Below are positions 8,975 through 15,835 of a stretch of DNA of 64,000 bases, one piece after another. Under the pieces are notes generated by a model. The model had not been told where the DNA came from, searched no databases, and saw only the letters and a program-made list of their open reading frames with translations. The position numbers and the translations under genes are program-made. Source of the stretch: Neobacillus paridis (GTDB lineage: Bacteria > Bacillota > Bacilli > Bacillales > Cytobacillaceae). Location: positions 310,001 to 374,000 of the forward strand of contig NZ_JAESWB010000025.1 of NCBI RefSeq assembly GCF_016765675.1. The letters are read 5' to 3'. Positions within the stretch are counted from its first letter, which is position 1. Every line of letters begins with the position of its first letter.

Positions 8975-9028
8975 AAAGAGGCTGTCCGAAAGGTCATGGT
9001 GTCAGGCACCAATCAGGACAGTCTCTTT
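8975..9028. terminator. long hairpin containing GTGTCAGGCACC
   Basis: The outer arms pair AAAGAG-G-CTGTCC with GGACAG-T-CTCTTT. Inside, TGGTG-TCAGG-CACCA forms a second hairpin from the same repeat word as the mtnN terminator. It may end transcription from the left. Confidence 0.6.
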
Positions 9029-9102
9029 CCATTTATTCTTCAGTAAGTGTTACATGTAGGAATGATCAAAAAAATCTACAGCTAAATTTTGCCAAAATAA
9101 TA

Positions 9103-9123
9103 GCTTATGCATTTCGCATAAGC
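9103..9123 (-). terminator. terminator-like hairpin of the Gly/Tyr/Trp-rich peptide gene
   Basis: GCTTATGC and GCATAAGC pair perfectly around a 5-nt loop. On the minus strand a T-containing stretch follows, just downstream of the stop at 9134. Confidence 0.55.
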
Positions 9124-9133
9124 AGTAATGATG

Positions 9134-9283
9134 TTAATAAAAGGATGCATACCACCACCAGGCTCCAAAAATTACTAAAAGGATAAACAGAACGATGACG
9201 ACTGCAATCCATATACCGCCCCACCCGCAGCCTCTATATGGTGCAAAGTAACCGTAGGAAGGGTACGGATATCCATAGGCCAT
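9134..9283 (-). CDS. YjcZ-like small membrane protein
   Basis: A 49-aa protein. The first 22 residues are rich in Tyr, Gly and Pro (MAYGYPYPSYGYFAPY) and are followed by a strongly hydrophobic helix at about 24-40, then a WWWYASFY tail. This Gly/Tyr head plus single span resembles the YjcZ-type sporulation-associated small proteins. The ribosome binding site on the minus strand is GGGGGAGAGGGGG. It is too short for confident family assignment, but the composition is not random. Confidence 0.6.
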   Translation of the reverse strand: MAYGYPYPSYGYFAPYRGCGWGGIWIAVVIVLFILLVIFGAWWWYASFY

Positions 9284-9437
9284 GTGGAAACCCCCTCTCC
9301 CCCTTTCTTATTTCATAATATATGTAACTGGATATTAATTGCATAGGCTTAAGCGGAGAAAATGATTCGGATTATTTGACATCTGCAGCAATACTACGGT
9401 ATAAGTGGAAGGATGAGGATTACCGGAGGGATTACAG

Positions 9438-10406
9438 GTGAAAAAGAGTTTACTGTTTAGTTTAATATCGATAGTCTTACTAATCGCTGCCGGCTGTACG
9501 AATAAAAGCGGGCAAGATTCTAAACCCGCTGGCGGCAATTATGCAAAAGCCAAAGTGAATTATGAAATAAAAGAAACGAAAGCGTTTAAGCTAAACCGAA
9601 TCTATGGCATCGGCTATCCCGGAAATGATACAGGGCTTTATCTTGCCTCAAATCAAGGTTTAATCATATACAGGGCAGGAAAGTGGTTTGAATCAACGGC
9701 TAATCGACACCAGTATATTGGTTTTCAAGCGGTAAATACCGGGTTTATCGCAAGCGGCCATCCACAAAAGGGAACAGGCTATAAAGACCCGTTGGGCATT
9801 ATGAAAAGCAATAATAAAGGAAAAAGCATGGAGCCAGTTGCATTTTATGGGAAGGCAAATTTTCACTTTTTAGCTGCTGGTTATGCAGGTCCTGATATTT
9901 ATATGATAAATGAAAAACCGCTTGAACAGTTAAGCCAAGGGGTGAATTATTCCAAGGATAATGGTCAAAATTGGCAAGTGAGTAAGCTCAAAGGGTTTCA
10001 AGCGGATTCATTGGGAATGATTGCCGTCCACCCGGAAAAGGGGGATATAATCGCAATGGCTACGAGGTCAGGAATTTATTATTCAACCGACAATGGCGAT
10101 ACAATGAAACTTGTTACTGATCCATTTATGGTTACAGCTGTCACCTTTCTCGGCGATTCCCTGTTATTCTCCAGTGTCGAAGAGAATAAAATCCTGTTAA
10201 AAAGGTTAGATCCGGTAACAGGTAATCAAACAACGCTTAGCTTTCCATTTCTCGATTACGATAATCCGATTACTTATTTAGCAGTGAATCCGAAAAATAA
10301 AAAACAAATAGCCTTTTCAACTTATAAAAATGATGTCTATGAGTCAGTCGATGGTGGCGAAAAATGGATCAATCTTTTGAGCAATGGTAAAAAGGAGCTA
10401 GAATAA
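9438..10406 (+). CDS. lipoprotein with BNR/Asp-box repeats (sialidase-like fold)
   Basis: A 322-aa secreted lipoprotein. It has a signal peptide with the lipobox LIAAGC (Cys about residue 20). The mature part repeatedly shows S-x-D-x-G-x-x-W type Asp-boxes, for example SKDNGQNW, STDNGDT and SVDGGEKW. These are typical of BNR beta-propellers, as in the family often labelled F510_1955 glycosylhydrolase. The actual activity is unknown. It has a GTG start with CCGGAGGG upstream. It stands alone, and its stop lies inside the terminator stem. Confidence 0.75.
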   Translation: MKKSLLFSLISIVLLIAAGCTNKSGQDSKPAGGNYAKAKVNYEIKETKAFKLNRIYGIGYPGNDTGLYLASNQGLIIYRAGKWFESTANRHQYIGFQAVNTGFIASGHPQKGTGYKDPLGIMKSNNKGKSMEPVAFYGKANFHFLAAGYAGPDIYMINEKPLEQLSQGVNYSKDNGQNWQVSKLKGFQADSLGMIAVHPEKGDIIAMATRSGIYYSTDNGDTMKLVTDPFMVTAVTFLGDSLLFSSVEENKILLKRLDPVTGNQTTLSFPFLDYDNPITYLAVNPKNKKQIAFSTYKNDVYESVDGGEKWINLLSNGKKELE

Positions 10407-10420
10407 TCTGGCTCCTTTTA
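10390..10420 (+). terminator. terminator of the BNR lipoprotein gene
   Basis: AAAAGGAGC (10390-10398) pairs with GCTCCTTTT (10411-10419); the stop codon lies in the loop. Confidence 0.75.
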
Positions 10421-10429
10421 ATTCGAATC

Positions 10430-10480
10430 CAGCTCCACAAGGAATGCTTCGTCAGTGTAACCAAGGCGCTTGCGCTTTTT
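10430..10480. repeat. degenerate copy of a Bacillaceae intergenic repeat
   Basis: It contains TCCAGCTCCA at the left and CCAAGGCGCTTGCGCTTTT at the right. These are the end words of the complete repeat at 52126-52292; the middle is shortened. The right end runs into the stop codon of the sigK C-terminal segment. Confidence 0.55.
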
Positions 10481-10904
10481 ATTTTTTCTTTCGCTCTTTT
10501 TCAGCCCGGTAAAATTCATGGAACATTTTCATAAGAGCCCGCTTTTCAATTCTCGAAACATAGCTGCGGGAAATACCCAGTTCTTTGGCAATTTCCCGCT
10601 GTGTTTTTTCTTTTTGCAGGTCAAGACCAAAACGGCCAATAATTACTTCCTTCTCCCGATTATCGAGCACTTCGATATATTTTTTTATTTTTTCAAGCTC
10701 CATATTTAACTGAATCGTATCAATAACGTCCTCTGATTCCGATTTTAGCACGTCAATTAAGGAAATTTCGTTGCCCTCTTTATCCTGTCCGATTGGATCA
10801 TGTAATGAAACATCTTTTTTTGTTTTCTTCAGCGCTCGTAAATGCATCAAAATTTCGATTCTAATGTCAAAAGAGGTGCATGTCAAGGACAAACTTCCCG
10901 ACAC
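10479..10904 (-). CDS. sigK: pro-sigma-K, C-terminal segment (SpoIIIC part)
   Basis: The C-terminal part of the mother-cell sigma factor SigK. The true sigK coding sequence runs from [18 protein letters not shown] at 10850 to 10479 (123 residues). It includes sigma region 3, and region 4 with the helix-turn-helix [20 protein letters not shown] that binds the -35 element. The open frame reaches 10904, but its first 16-18 residues are element sequence and not SigK. Alone it lacks regions 1-2 and cannot be a sigma factor. It becomes functional only after the intervening element is removed. It ends ERKKK, shorter than B. subtilis, where a repeat abuts the stop. Confidence 0.93.
   Translation of the reverse strand: MSGSLSLTCTSFDIRIEILMHLRALKKTKKDVSLHDPIGQDKEGNEISLIDVLKSESEDVIDTIQLNMELEKIKKYIEVLDNREKEVIIGRFGLDLQKEKTQREIAKELGISRSYVSRIEKRALMKMFHEFYRAEKERKKK
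10851..10856. other. left core of the sigK element (att site)
   Basis: AATTTC, shared with 17630-17635. On the coding strand both copies read GAA ATT in the same frame. The element-side flank contains GTCAA and the right end contains TTGAC. These would form an interrupted dyad around the core on an excised circle. Confidence 0.75.
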
Positions 10905-11155
10905 ATTTACAAAGGGGGGCGCTTTGACCGACGTCCTAAGTTCAATTTAGGTCGTTCACATTGCGTTCAACTCAATTTGAGTTAGACGAATCTGACAACA
11001 TGTTCATTACACAATGTAACGGTCGAATCCGCCGTTATGTACACGTTGTACAATTCGAAAATCCGTTCGTCACGTTATGTGCCTATCGAATCCCGATGTC
11101 ATGACAAAAATGTTAGTACCTAATTATTCCTAATCGAAAACCATGCGACGTCGCA

Positions 11156-11221
11156 CGATTTAAGGTTGCGTCAATGCAACGTAAAGCCGTCGATTTGAGG
11201 TTGCACGAATGCAACGTAAAG
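11156..11221. repeat. tandem 31-bp repeat, each with a GTTGC-N6-GCAAC dyad
   Basis: The copies at 11156-11186 and 11191-11221 differ at only a few positions. Both start CGATTT, contain AGGTTGC and end AATGCAACGTAAAG. The start-to-start distance is 35 bp. Each has a 5-bp inverted repeat. They could be protein-binding sites of a regulator or iteron-like. Confidence 0.7.
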
Positions 11222-11685
11222 ACCCTGACCAAGCCGCCGCCCAAACCCATCTAATTAGTCGCCACGAAAACCGCTTGAATCACGCAACTTACTTCCAATT
11301 GTTACCGTGGATATTACAGCTATGTTACAAATATTACAGTTAGATTAAATTTCATTTCACAACCTTGTTAGGGGGGTTGGCGGCACATTTACGAAGTAGA
11401 AGACGCCGATATTCGTTAGTATCCACGATACTTCGTTATATTCTTCGATTGATTGATAAAAAACATTCTTTCGGAACTAAAAAACAAGTTCCTCAAGAAC
11501 GTTGCAAGCATAGCTTGCTTGGCTTTGGAACATAAGTGACAAAGTCAATTAAAGATACGACAAAGATTATCGCAATATACATTCGATTAGATTGTCGAAA
11601 AGTACGTCATAGACGAATAAGACGAATACATAAGAGAATAGATTGCCGCTTTCCGTTGGTGGCATTGACATATTCTATTGATTCC

Positions 11686-11909
11686 CCGTTGTGACGGGTG
11701 CGGTTGTTGTGTGACACTATTGTCCCGACTTCCGCATTTTTTTTAGTTAAACGGTTGTTATTTACCCGTATAGTCCATTTGTATATTGAAGCGGATTACC
11801 CGTCCCCAATCGGGAATGCTTCGAACTATTTGATAACGGATTTGTTTGTTCCAAGTTTGAACGACCTATTGCGGATTGCCCGTCTTGTTTGGCGGGTATT
11901 TTTTTTTGG
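11686..11909 (+). promoter_or_regulatory. hairpin-rich leader before the XRE regulator
   Basis: Successive hairpins: CCCG-TTGTGA-CGGG (about 11686), TGCGG...CCGCA followed by eight T (11699-11745), and two related units starting GCGGATT(A/G)CCCGTC near 11790 and 11873. The second unit closes with GGCGGGT and a long T-run (to about 11909), a good terminator. This could be an attenuating leader for the 11955 operon. Confidence 0.45.
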
Positions 11910-11954
11910 TCTGTTAAGTGTATTTTACAACAATTTTAATAAGGGGGCGATACT

Positions 11955-12185
11955 ATGGACGTATTTGTCGTAAAGGCATTGCGGCAAAATCTTGGCTTAA
12001 GCCAATCCGATTTCGCCCGTGAAGTCGGGGTCAAGCAACAAACCATTTCGAAAGTGGAAGCGGGCGTCATGCCGCTATCCGACCGATTGAAGAACCGAAT
12101 CATTTATCGCTTTAACGTGAAGCAAGACGAAATTGACGCTATCAAGGCGTTGAAAAACATTCGAAATGGGGGCGTAAATCAATGA
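11955..12185 (+). CDS. Cro/C1-type helix-turn-helix regulator of the element
   Basis: A 76-aa XRE-family DNA-binding protein. The helix-turn-helix spans about residues 8-38 (LRQNLGLSQSDFAREVGVKQ then QTISKVEAG), with almost nothing beyond it, so it is Cro-sized. ATAAGGGGGCG gives a Shine-Dalgarno. The stop overlaps the next start (ATGA), which indicates coupling. Likely role: a repressor controlling element genes, perhaps acting on the nearby dyads; inferred from type and position. It is a member of the element, with codon and word usage like the recombinase and unlike the chromosome. Confidence 0.82.
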   Translation: MDVFVVKALRQNLGLSQSDFAREVGVKQQTISKVEAGVMPLSDRLKNRIIYRFNVKQDEIDAIKALKNIRNGGVNQ

Positions 12186-12373
12186 ATTACGAATTTAACG
12201 CAAACATGGATTTGAATTCTTACGGGTTTGTAAAATATTTATATCGTGAAGTATCGAAAGAAATCACGAAACTTGAAGCGTCGGAACTTGCTGAACAAAT
12301 GAAAATCAATGATTTGAAAGGTCAACAAAGATTGTTGCAAGTGATTCTTTACAAAATGGAACAAGAACGCTAA
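12182..12373 (+). CDS. hypothetical 63-aa protein coupled to the regulator
   Basis: Starts within the stop of the XRE gene (ATGA). It encodes a mostly helical charged protein (MNYEFNANMDLNSYGFVKYL then KEITKLEASELAEQMK). There is no signal peptide or membrane segment. I do not recognise it. Because it is translationally coupled to the regulator, it could be an antirepressor or partner of it; that is a guess. Confidence 0.55.
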   Translation: MNYEFNANMDLNSYGFVKYLYREVSKEITKLEASELAEQMKINDLKGQQRLLQVILYKMEQER

Positions 12374-12427
12374 ATGAACTAAATTCTATTGGGACGTCGT
12401 GTCCCCGCTAAAAAGGGGGAATGAATT

Positions 12428-12949
12428 ATGAACTATCAAACATTTGTTGAGAAAAAACAGGAAATGGAAGAAGCACTTGCCGCAAAGAACCGGGAATTGA
12501 ATGAATTGCAATCCGTAATCGTTGAAGATACAAACGACATGATGAAATCCGCATTCGACGAAGTGAATTTCGCCAAAAAGCAAGCGAAAGTCGAATCAAA
12601 AAAGTCCAAGATTGAAGCGTTGAAACAACTGATCCCGCTAATGAAAAGCCAAATCGAAAAGTTCATAGCGGATAATCGAGAAGTCATTCGAAATCATGAA
12701 GCGGAAGTCTTGAAACGTAAACAAGCCGAATACGACGAAAAGGTCAAATCGGTAATTGCGAAACGTAACGCATACTTGAAGGAAGTTCACGAATTGTCGA
12801 AGCTACGTGACGGACGAATCAACCAAAAATCCATCTACAAAGCGGGCGAAAATGAAATCGGGGTCACACAAGAATTGTTGCTTTTAGTTTACGGGAAAAC
12901 CATGATTCATTCGGCGGGAACGTTGCCGTCATGGATTGAAAACGAATAA
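12428..12949 (+). CDS. hypothetical coiled-coil protein of the element
   Basis: A 173-aa protein, nearly all charged helix. Heptad-like Glu/Lys/Leu stretches run from about residue 8 to 125 and suggest long coiled coils. A less charged C-terminal part follows (about 135-173, ending GTLPSWIENE). AAAGGGGGAATG precedes the start. A GGGAC/GTCCC hairpin (12391-12405) lies between it and the previous gene. The product is not recognised. It is soluble and has no enzymatic motif. Confidence 0.6.
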   Translation: MNYQTFVEKKQEMEEALAAKNRELNELQSVIVEDTNDMMKSAFDEVNFAKKQAKVESKKSKIEALKQLIPLMKSQIEKFIADNREVIRNHEAEVLKRKQAEYDEKVKSVIAKRNAYLKEVHELSKLRDGRINQKSIYKAGENEIGVTQELLLLVYGKTMIHSAGTLPSWIENE

Positions 12950-12963
12950 AGGGGGTTGGAATA

Positions 12964-13215
12964 ATGGCGTTTTCAAATAAAAAATCACTGGAAACTATTG
13001 CAAAGGGATATTCGGAAAGTCCGAAATCGAAGAAGATTGTTCAAGAAGTGAAGGAACACGCAAAAAACAATCACGAACAATTAGAGTTTTGGCGTAAATT
13101 GCACAATGAGGGACACACGCTTCCCGCCGTTTGCTTAATTGCAATCGGCATTCATGACGAGCAAATCCGCCAACAAAAAGAAAGGGAAGCAAATGGGGTG
13201 TTTTTTGTTCGCTAA
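12964..13215 (+). CDS. hypothetical 83-aa protein of the element
   Basis: A small basic-to-charged helical protein starting MAFSNKKSLETIAKGYSESP and ending ANGVFFVR. The start has AAAGGGGGTTGG upstream, 14 bp after the previous stop. It is probably the last gene of the 11955-13215 operon and is followed by a TAGCCCAG/CTGGGCTA hairpin. No family recognised. Confidence 0.55.
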   Translation: MAFSNKKSLETIAKGYSESPKSKKIVQEVKEHAKNNHEQLEFWRKLHNEGHTLPAVCLIAIGIHDEQIRQQKEREANGVFFVR

Positions 13216-13222
13216 AATAAAA

Positions 13223-13249
13223 TAGCCCAGCTTGCTATGAACTGGGCTA
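13223..13249 (+). terminator. hairpin ending the small-gene operon
   Basis: An 8-bp perfect stem TAGCCCAG/CTGGGCTA with an 11-nt loop. No T-run follows on either side, so terminator function is uncertain. Confidence 0.5.
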
Positions 13250-13330
13250 CTTCGTATACGTACGCCGAGATTTATTTTAGAAAACGTATTTTTTTGTTGC
13301 TTTAGTAAATAATATAAATGAGGTGGTAAT

Positions 13331-14335
13331 ATGGACAAAAATATGTTAAAGCTCACTTCTTCCGAAATAGGAACATTATGGAGCGAGTATGTAAACGGTA
13401 CAATGGCAGATGTAGTAAATAGATATATGATTTCTATTATTGAGGACGAGGCGATTAAAGCCCTTTTTGAAGAAGCACTTAAATTGTTCGAAAAACAAAA
13501 GCAGCAAATCGTCACTTTTATGGAGAATGATGGGTTTCCTGTTCCCATTGGATTTAATGAATCTGACCTTTTTAAAGGGACGTCGAGATTGTTCACGGAT
13601 ATATTTTGCCTGAATTATTTACATATTATGACCTTGCATGGTTTGCTGGGACACTCCTCAGCATTAACTGTTTCCGTTAGAAAAGATTTAAGGGATTTTT
13701 ACGATTCATGCGATAACGATGCGAAAAAGATGTATCATCAGACGATTGAGTTATTACTTGAAAAGGGGAATTTTCAAAGAGACCCATTATTTTATCCAGC
13801 TAAAAACCCTGAATATGTTTCCAGCAAAGATTTCAAAGATGGAATTTTTGGAAAAGGTAGAACATTAGCAGCGACAGAAATCATTGGTATTTCTTTCAAC
13901 CTTAAAAAAAGCATTATGGCTAAATGTCTTTCTATAGCATTCAGTCAAGTTACTCAATCAAAAGAAGTTAGAAAATTTTTAACTGATTCCGAAAAAACGG
14001 CTGATGGGCAGATAAAAGCATTTGCAAAAATAATGCAAGCCGATAACTTACCATTTCCGAAATCTTGGGAAACAGAAGTGACAACTTCAACGGACTCCCC
14101 TTTTTCCGATAAGCTAATGCTGTATCATATGGGATTCTTGCTTCAAGCTGCACAAAATTATCATGGGGCAGGGTTAGCAGCAGCTATGCGGACAGATCTT
14201 GTCGCGACTTATGAGAGTACAATCCTACAAAATCTTATGGTTACAAAAAAATGGTTTGATTTGATGATACAAAATAAGTGGTTAGAACAACCGCCGCTTG
14301 CTCCAAATAGAACTGAAATCGCAAAAGAAATATAA
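13331..14335 (+). CDS. DUF3231 family protein
   Basis: A 334-aa soluble helical protein built from two related halves (about 1-165 and 170-334). Each half begins with a segment like LTSSEIGTLWSEYVNG or ATEIIGISF and contains HGLLGHSS- or YHGAGLAA-type helices. This matches my knowledge of DUF3231, a tandem four-helix-bundle family common in Bacillaceae and of unknown function. Its base usage looks like the host chromosome and unlike the flanking element genes, so it may be a later cargo. It has its own Shine-Dalgarno (GAGGTGG) and its own terminator. Confidence 0.7.
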   Translation: MDKNMLKLTSSEIGTLWSEYVNGTMADVVNRYMISIIEDEAIKALFEEALKLFEKQKQQIVTFMENDGFPVPIGFNESDLFKGTSRLFTDIFCLNYLHIMTLHGLLGHSSALTVSVRKDLRDFYDSCDNDAKKMYHQTIELLLEKGNFQRDPLFYPAKNPEYVSSKDFKDGIFGKGRTLAATEIIGISFNLKKSIMAKCLSIAFSQVTQSKEVRKFLTDSEKTADGQIKAFAKIMQADNLPFPKSWETEVTTSTDSPFSDKLMLYHMGFLLQAAQNYHGAGLAAAMRTDLVATYESTILQNLMVTKKWFDLMIQNKWLEQPPLAPNRTEIAKEI

Positions 14336-14362
14336 TGTTCTTCCCACAGGAGGGACATTTTT
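14334..14362 (+). terminator. terminator of the DUF3231 gene
   Basis: AATGT pairs with ACATT around an inner CCC/GGG stem, followed by a T-rich tract. Confidence 0.6.
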
Positions 14363-15360
14363 TATTTTAAAAAAACCCCTTGTTTAACAAACCTGACCCA
14401 AGTACATTCCTTTACGATTTTAATTTAAATAAGAGGATTAGAAAATTCTAGTTCACGTTTTGGAATATCAATGACAATTCTAAAATACCCGCAACAACGT
14501 CGTTATATGTCCGATTATAGAAATATCACTTTACTTCTTTATTGCATTAAAATGTTGATACATAAGAGATTTAACGGTCTCTCGCCTGCCACACGAAAAC
14601 CAAAAGTGACATTCCGCTCGATATAACGTGAACCAAACGATAGGGAGTGATTTCTTTCAAATATTCGCAACCGTTGCTTTATGCGTTCTGAAATGTCCGA
14701 AATTTGCATGGGAAGGAATTATTACAATACTTACAGTCGCAAGAGATTCAACCGTTATTGATATGATACAAGGGACACAATCGGAAAGTACGGCATTACT
14801 GATTTTTCGTAATTTCGTTTACATGATTACAAGAATACGGACGGTCAATTCGAAATATCAGTTATTTGAATTTCACGTTATACGACGAATCAAAAAAAAC
14901 GCATTTTTGATATACGACGAATCCTAACTGACAATTCCATTGTTTATAGGGTTTGTTGAAAGGGTAAAAATACAATTGGTCGTGTAATGTATATTATATG
15001 TCGAATAAAAATGGCGTAAATTAAACTTACATCATGAAATTGTATGTAACGAAGCGGGGCGGAATTAATAGCAACGGGTTTGTCCATAAGATAATGATTG
15101 CCATGACGTGACACAATCCGTATGAATATACAATGTTTATTATAACGTTGCAAGACCGCACAGAAGCCGCATAGAACGTCGACAATCAACCCACGACCAA
15201 GACACTATTCGGAAGGGATTCAAACGTCACACACTCAAACACACGAAGCATACGGGCGTAATTTCGACCCCCATATAGGGGGGGTCTTGGCGGCGGAAGA
15301 AGACGGATTCACAATATACATAACAATTTTGAAATATCGGGTCACTGGACGTCACCAAGC
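14363..15360. other. non-coding right-centre region of the element
   Basis: About 1 kb without a supportable gene; the frame at 14628-14927 has no ribosome binding site and looks random. Near its right end (15276-15294) the sequence TAGGGGGG..TTGGCGGC followed by GAAGAAGACG echoes the segment at 11369-11405 in the left arm. CAACG-N9-CGTTG (about 15361-15380) sits at the promoter of the next gene. Confidence 0.5.
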
Positions 15361-15390
15361 AACGTTGACCAAGCGTTGGCGGAATCGTGC

Positions 15391-15396
15391 TATAAT
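15391..15396 (+). promoter_or_regulatory. extended -10 promoter of the 81-aa gene
   Basis: TGCTATAAT, an extended -10 (TGn). A TTGACC lies upstream but at 20 bp, too far for a normal -35. The start codon follows at 15427. Confidence 0.6.
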
Positions 15397-15426
15397 ACTA
15401 AAAAACTATGAAAGGCGGAATCCACT

Positions 15427-15672
15427 ATGGCAAAGAATGAATATCTAAACGGAAGACCAAACGTCGGCAAAGTAGAAATTCAACCCGCTATAATCGAATT
15501 CATGCGGCAAAAAGGCGAAGGCGTGGAAGTGTCACACGAAGAAATTTCGGATTTCATTTACAACAAATTCGGCATTCGGTTCGGAGAAATCAATCACGTT
15601 ATGTGGGGATTGCGTCGGGACGATTCACGGGTCGTCAAGGGAAAGCGGGGTTATTCGAAGTTAGTTGAATAA
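15427..15672 (+). CDS. hypothetical 81-aa protein, possible winged-helix
   Basis: A small basic protein. The middle (VEVSHEEISDFIYNKFGIRF) looks like a helix-turn-helix and the C-terminal KGKRGYSKL like a short beta wing, so a small winged-helix DNA-binding protein is possible. The ribosome binding site is AAAGGCGG. It has its own promoter and lies convergent with the recombinase gene. A role in controlling excision would fit the position but is a guess. Confidence 0.55.
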   Translation: MAKNEYLNGRPNVGKVEIQPAIIEFMRQKGEGVEVSHEEISDFIYNKFGIRFGEINHVMWGLRRDDSRVVKGKRGYSKLVE

Positions 15673-15679
15673 AAGTCAA

Positions 15680-15708
15680 TTGAACGGCTTTCCAACGTTT
15701 GCTATAAT
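15680..15708 (+). promoter_or_regulatory. SigA promoter of a short RNA
   Basis: TTGAAC, a 17-bp spacer and TATAAT preceded by TGC (extended -10). The expected start is near 15715. It points into a gene-free gap closed by a terminator. Confidence 0.75.
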
Positions 15709-15714
15709 GAAGGC

Positions 15715-15797
15715 GATATCTTCAAGTATTGTTCACCCCGCAAACATGCGGAAGCGAACTCCGTCCCAAATACTAACATGGGGACGGTTCTTTTTTG
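15715..15797 (+). ncRNA. candidate small non-coding RNA of the element, about 80 nt
   Basis: Between a near-consensus promoter and a perfect terminator (CCGTCCC at 15761-15767, GGGACGG at 15781-15787, then TTCTTTTTT) there is no ribosome binding site or convincing ORF. It also contains the hairpin CCGCA-AACA-TGCGG (about 15738-15751). It lies past the 3' end of the recombinase gene on the opposite strand. Read-through recombinase mRNA would be antisense to it. Confidence 0.6.
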
Positions 15798-15806
15798 TCC
15801 CAAAGA

Positions 15807-15835
15807 AAAGACGTCCCGTCGATTGGAACGTCTTT
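15807..15835 (-). terminator. terminator of the recombinase gene
   Basis: On the minus strand AAAGACGT pairs with ACGTCTTT and is followed by TTCTTTG. The stem begins in the stop region of the recombinase. Confidence 0.65.

Larger units (their letters stand above)
10905..11954. other. non-coding left arm of the element
   Basis: About 1.05 kb with no convincing gene; the longest frame here (11698-11973) lacks a ribosome binding site. It holds two palindromes near the left end (CCTAA/TTAGG at 10935-10951, AACTCAA-T-TTGAGTT at 10969-10983) and a tandem 31-bp repeat (11156-11221). It also has GCAAGC-ATA-GCTTGC near 11505 and a set of hairpins from 11686 to 11909. CGAAT and CGTT words are unusually frequent. 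Confidence 0.6.

Noticed and set aside
11156..11221. CRISPR array
   Set aside because: Only two adjacent copies with a 4-bp gap and no spacers or cas genes.
11698..11973. 91-codon open frame before the regulator
   Set aside because: No ribosome binding site, it overlaps hairpins with T-runs, and it runs into the real regulator start.
14628..14927. 99-codon open frame in the element
   Set aside because: No Shine-Dalgarno and unconvincing composition; the region has the same word bias as the other non-coding arm.
15365..15396. TTGACC as -35 of the 81-aa gene
   Set aside because: The 20-bp spacing is too long; the extended -10 explains the promoter better.
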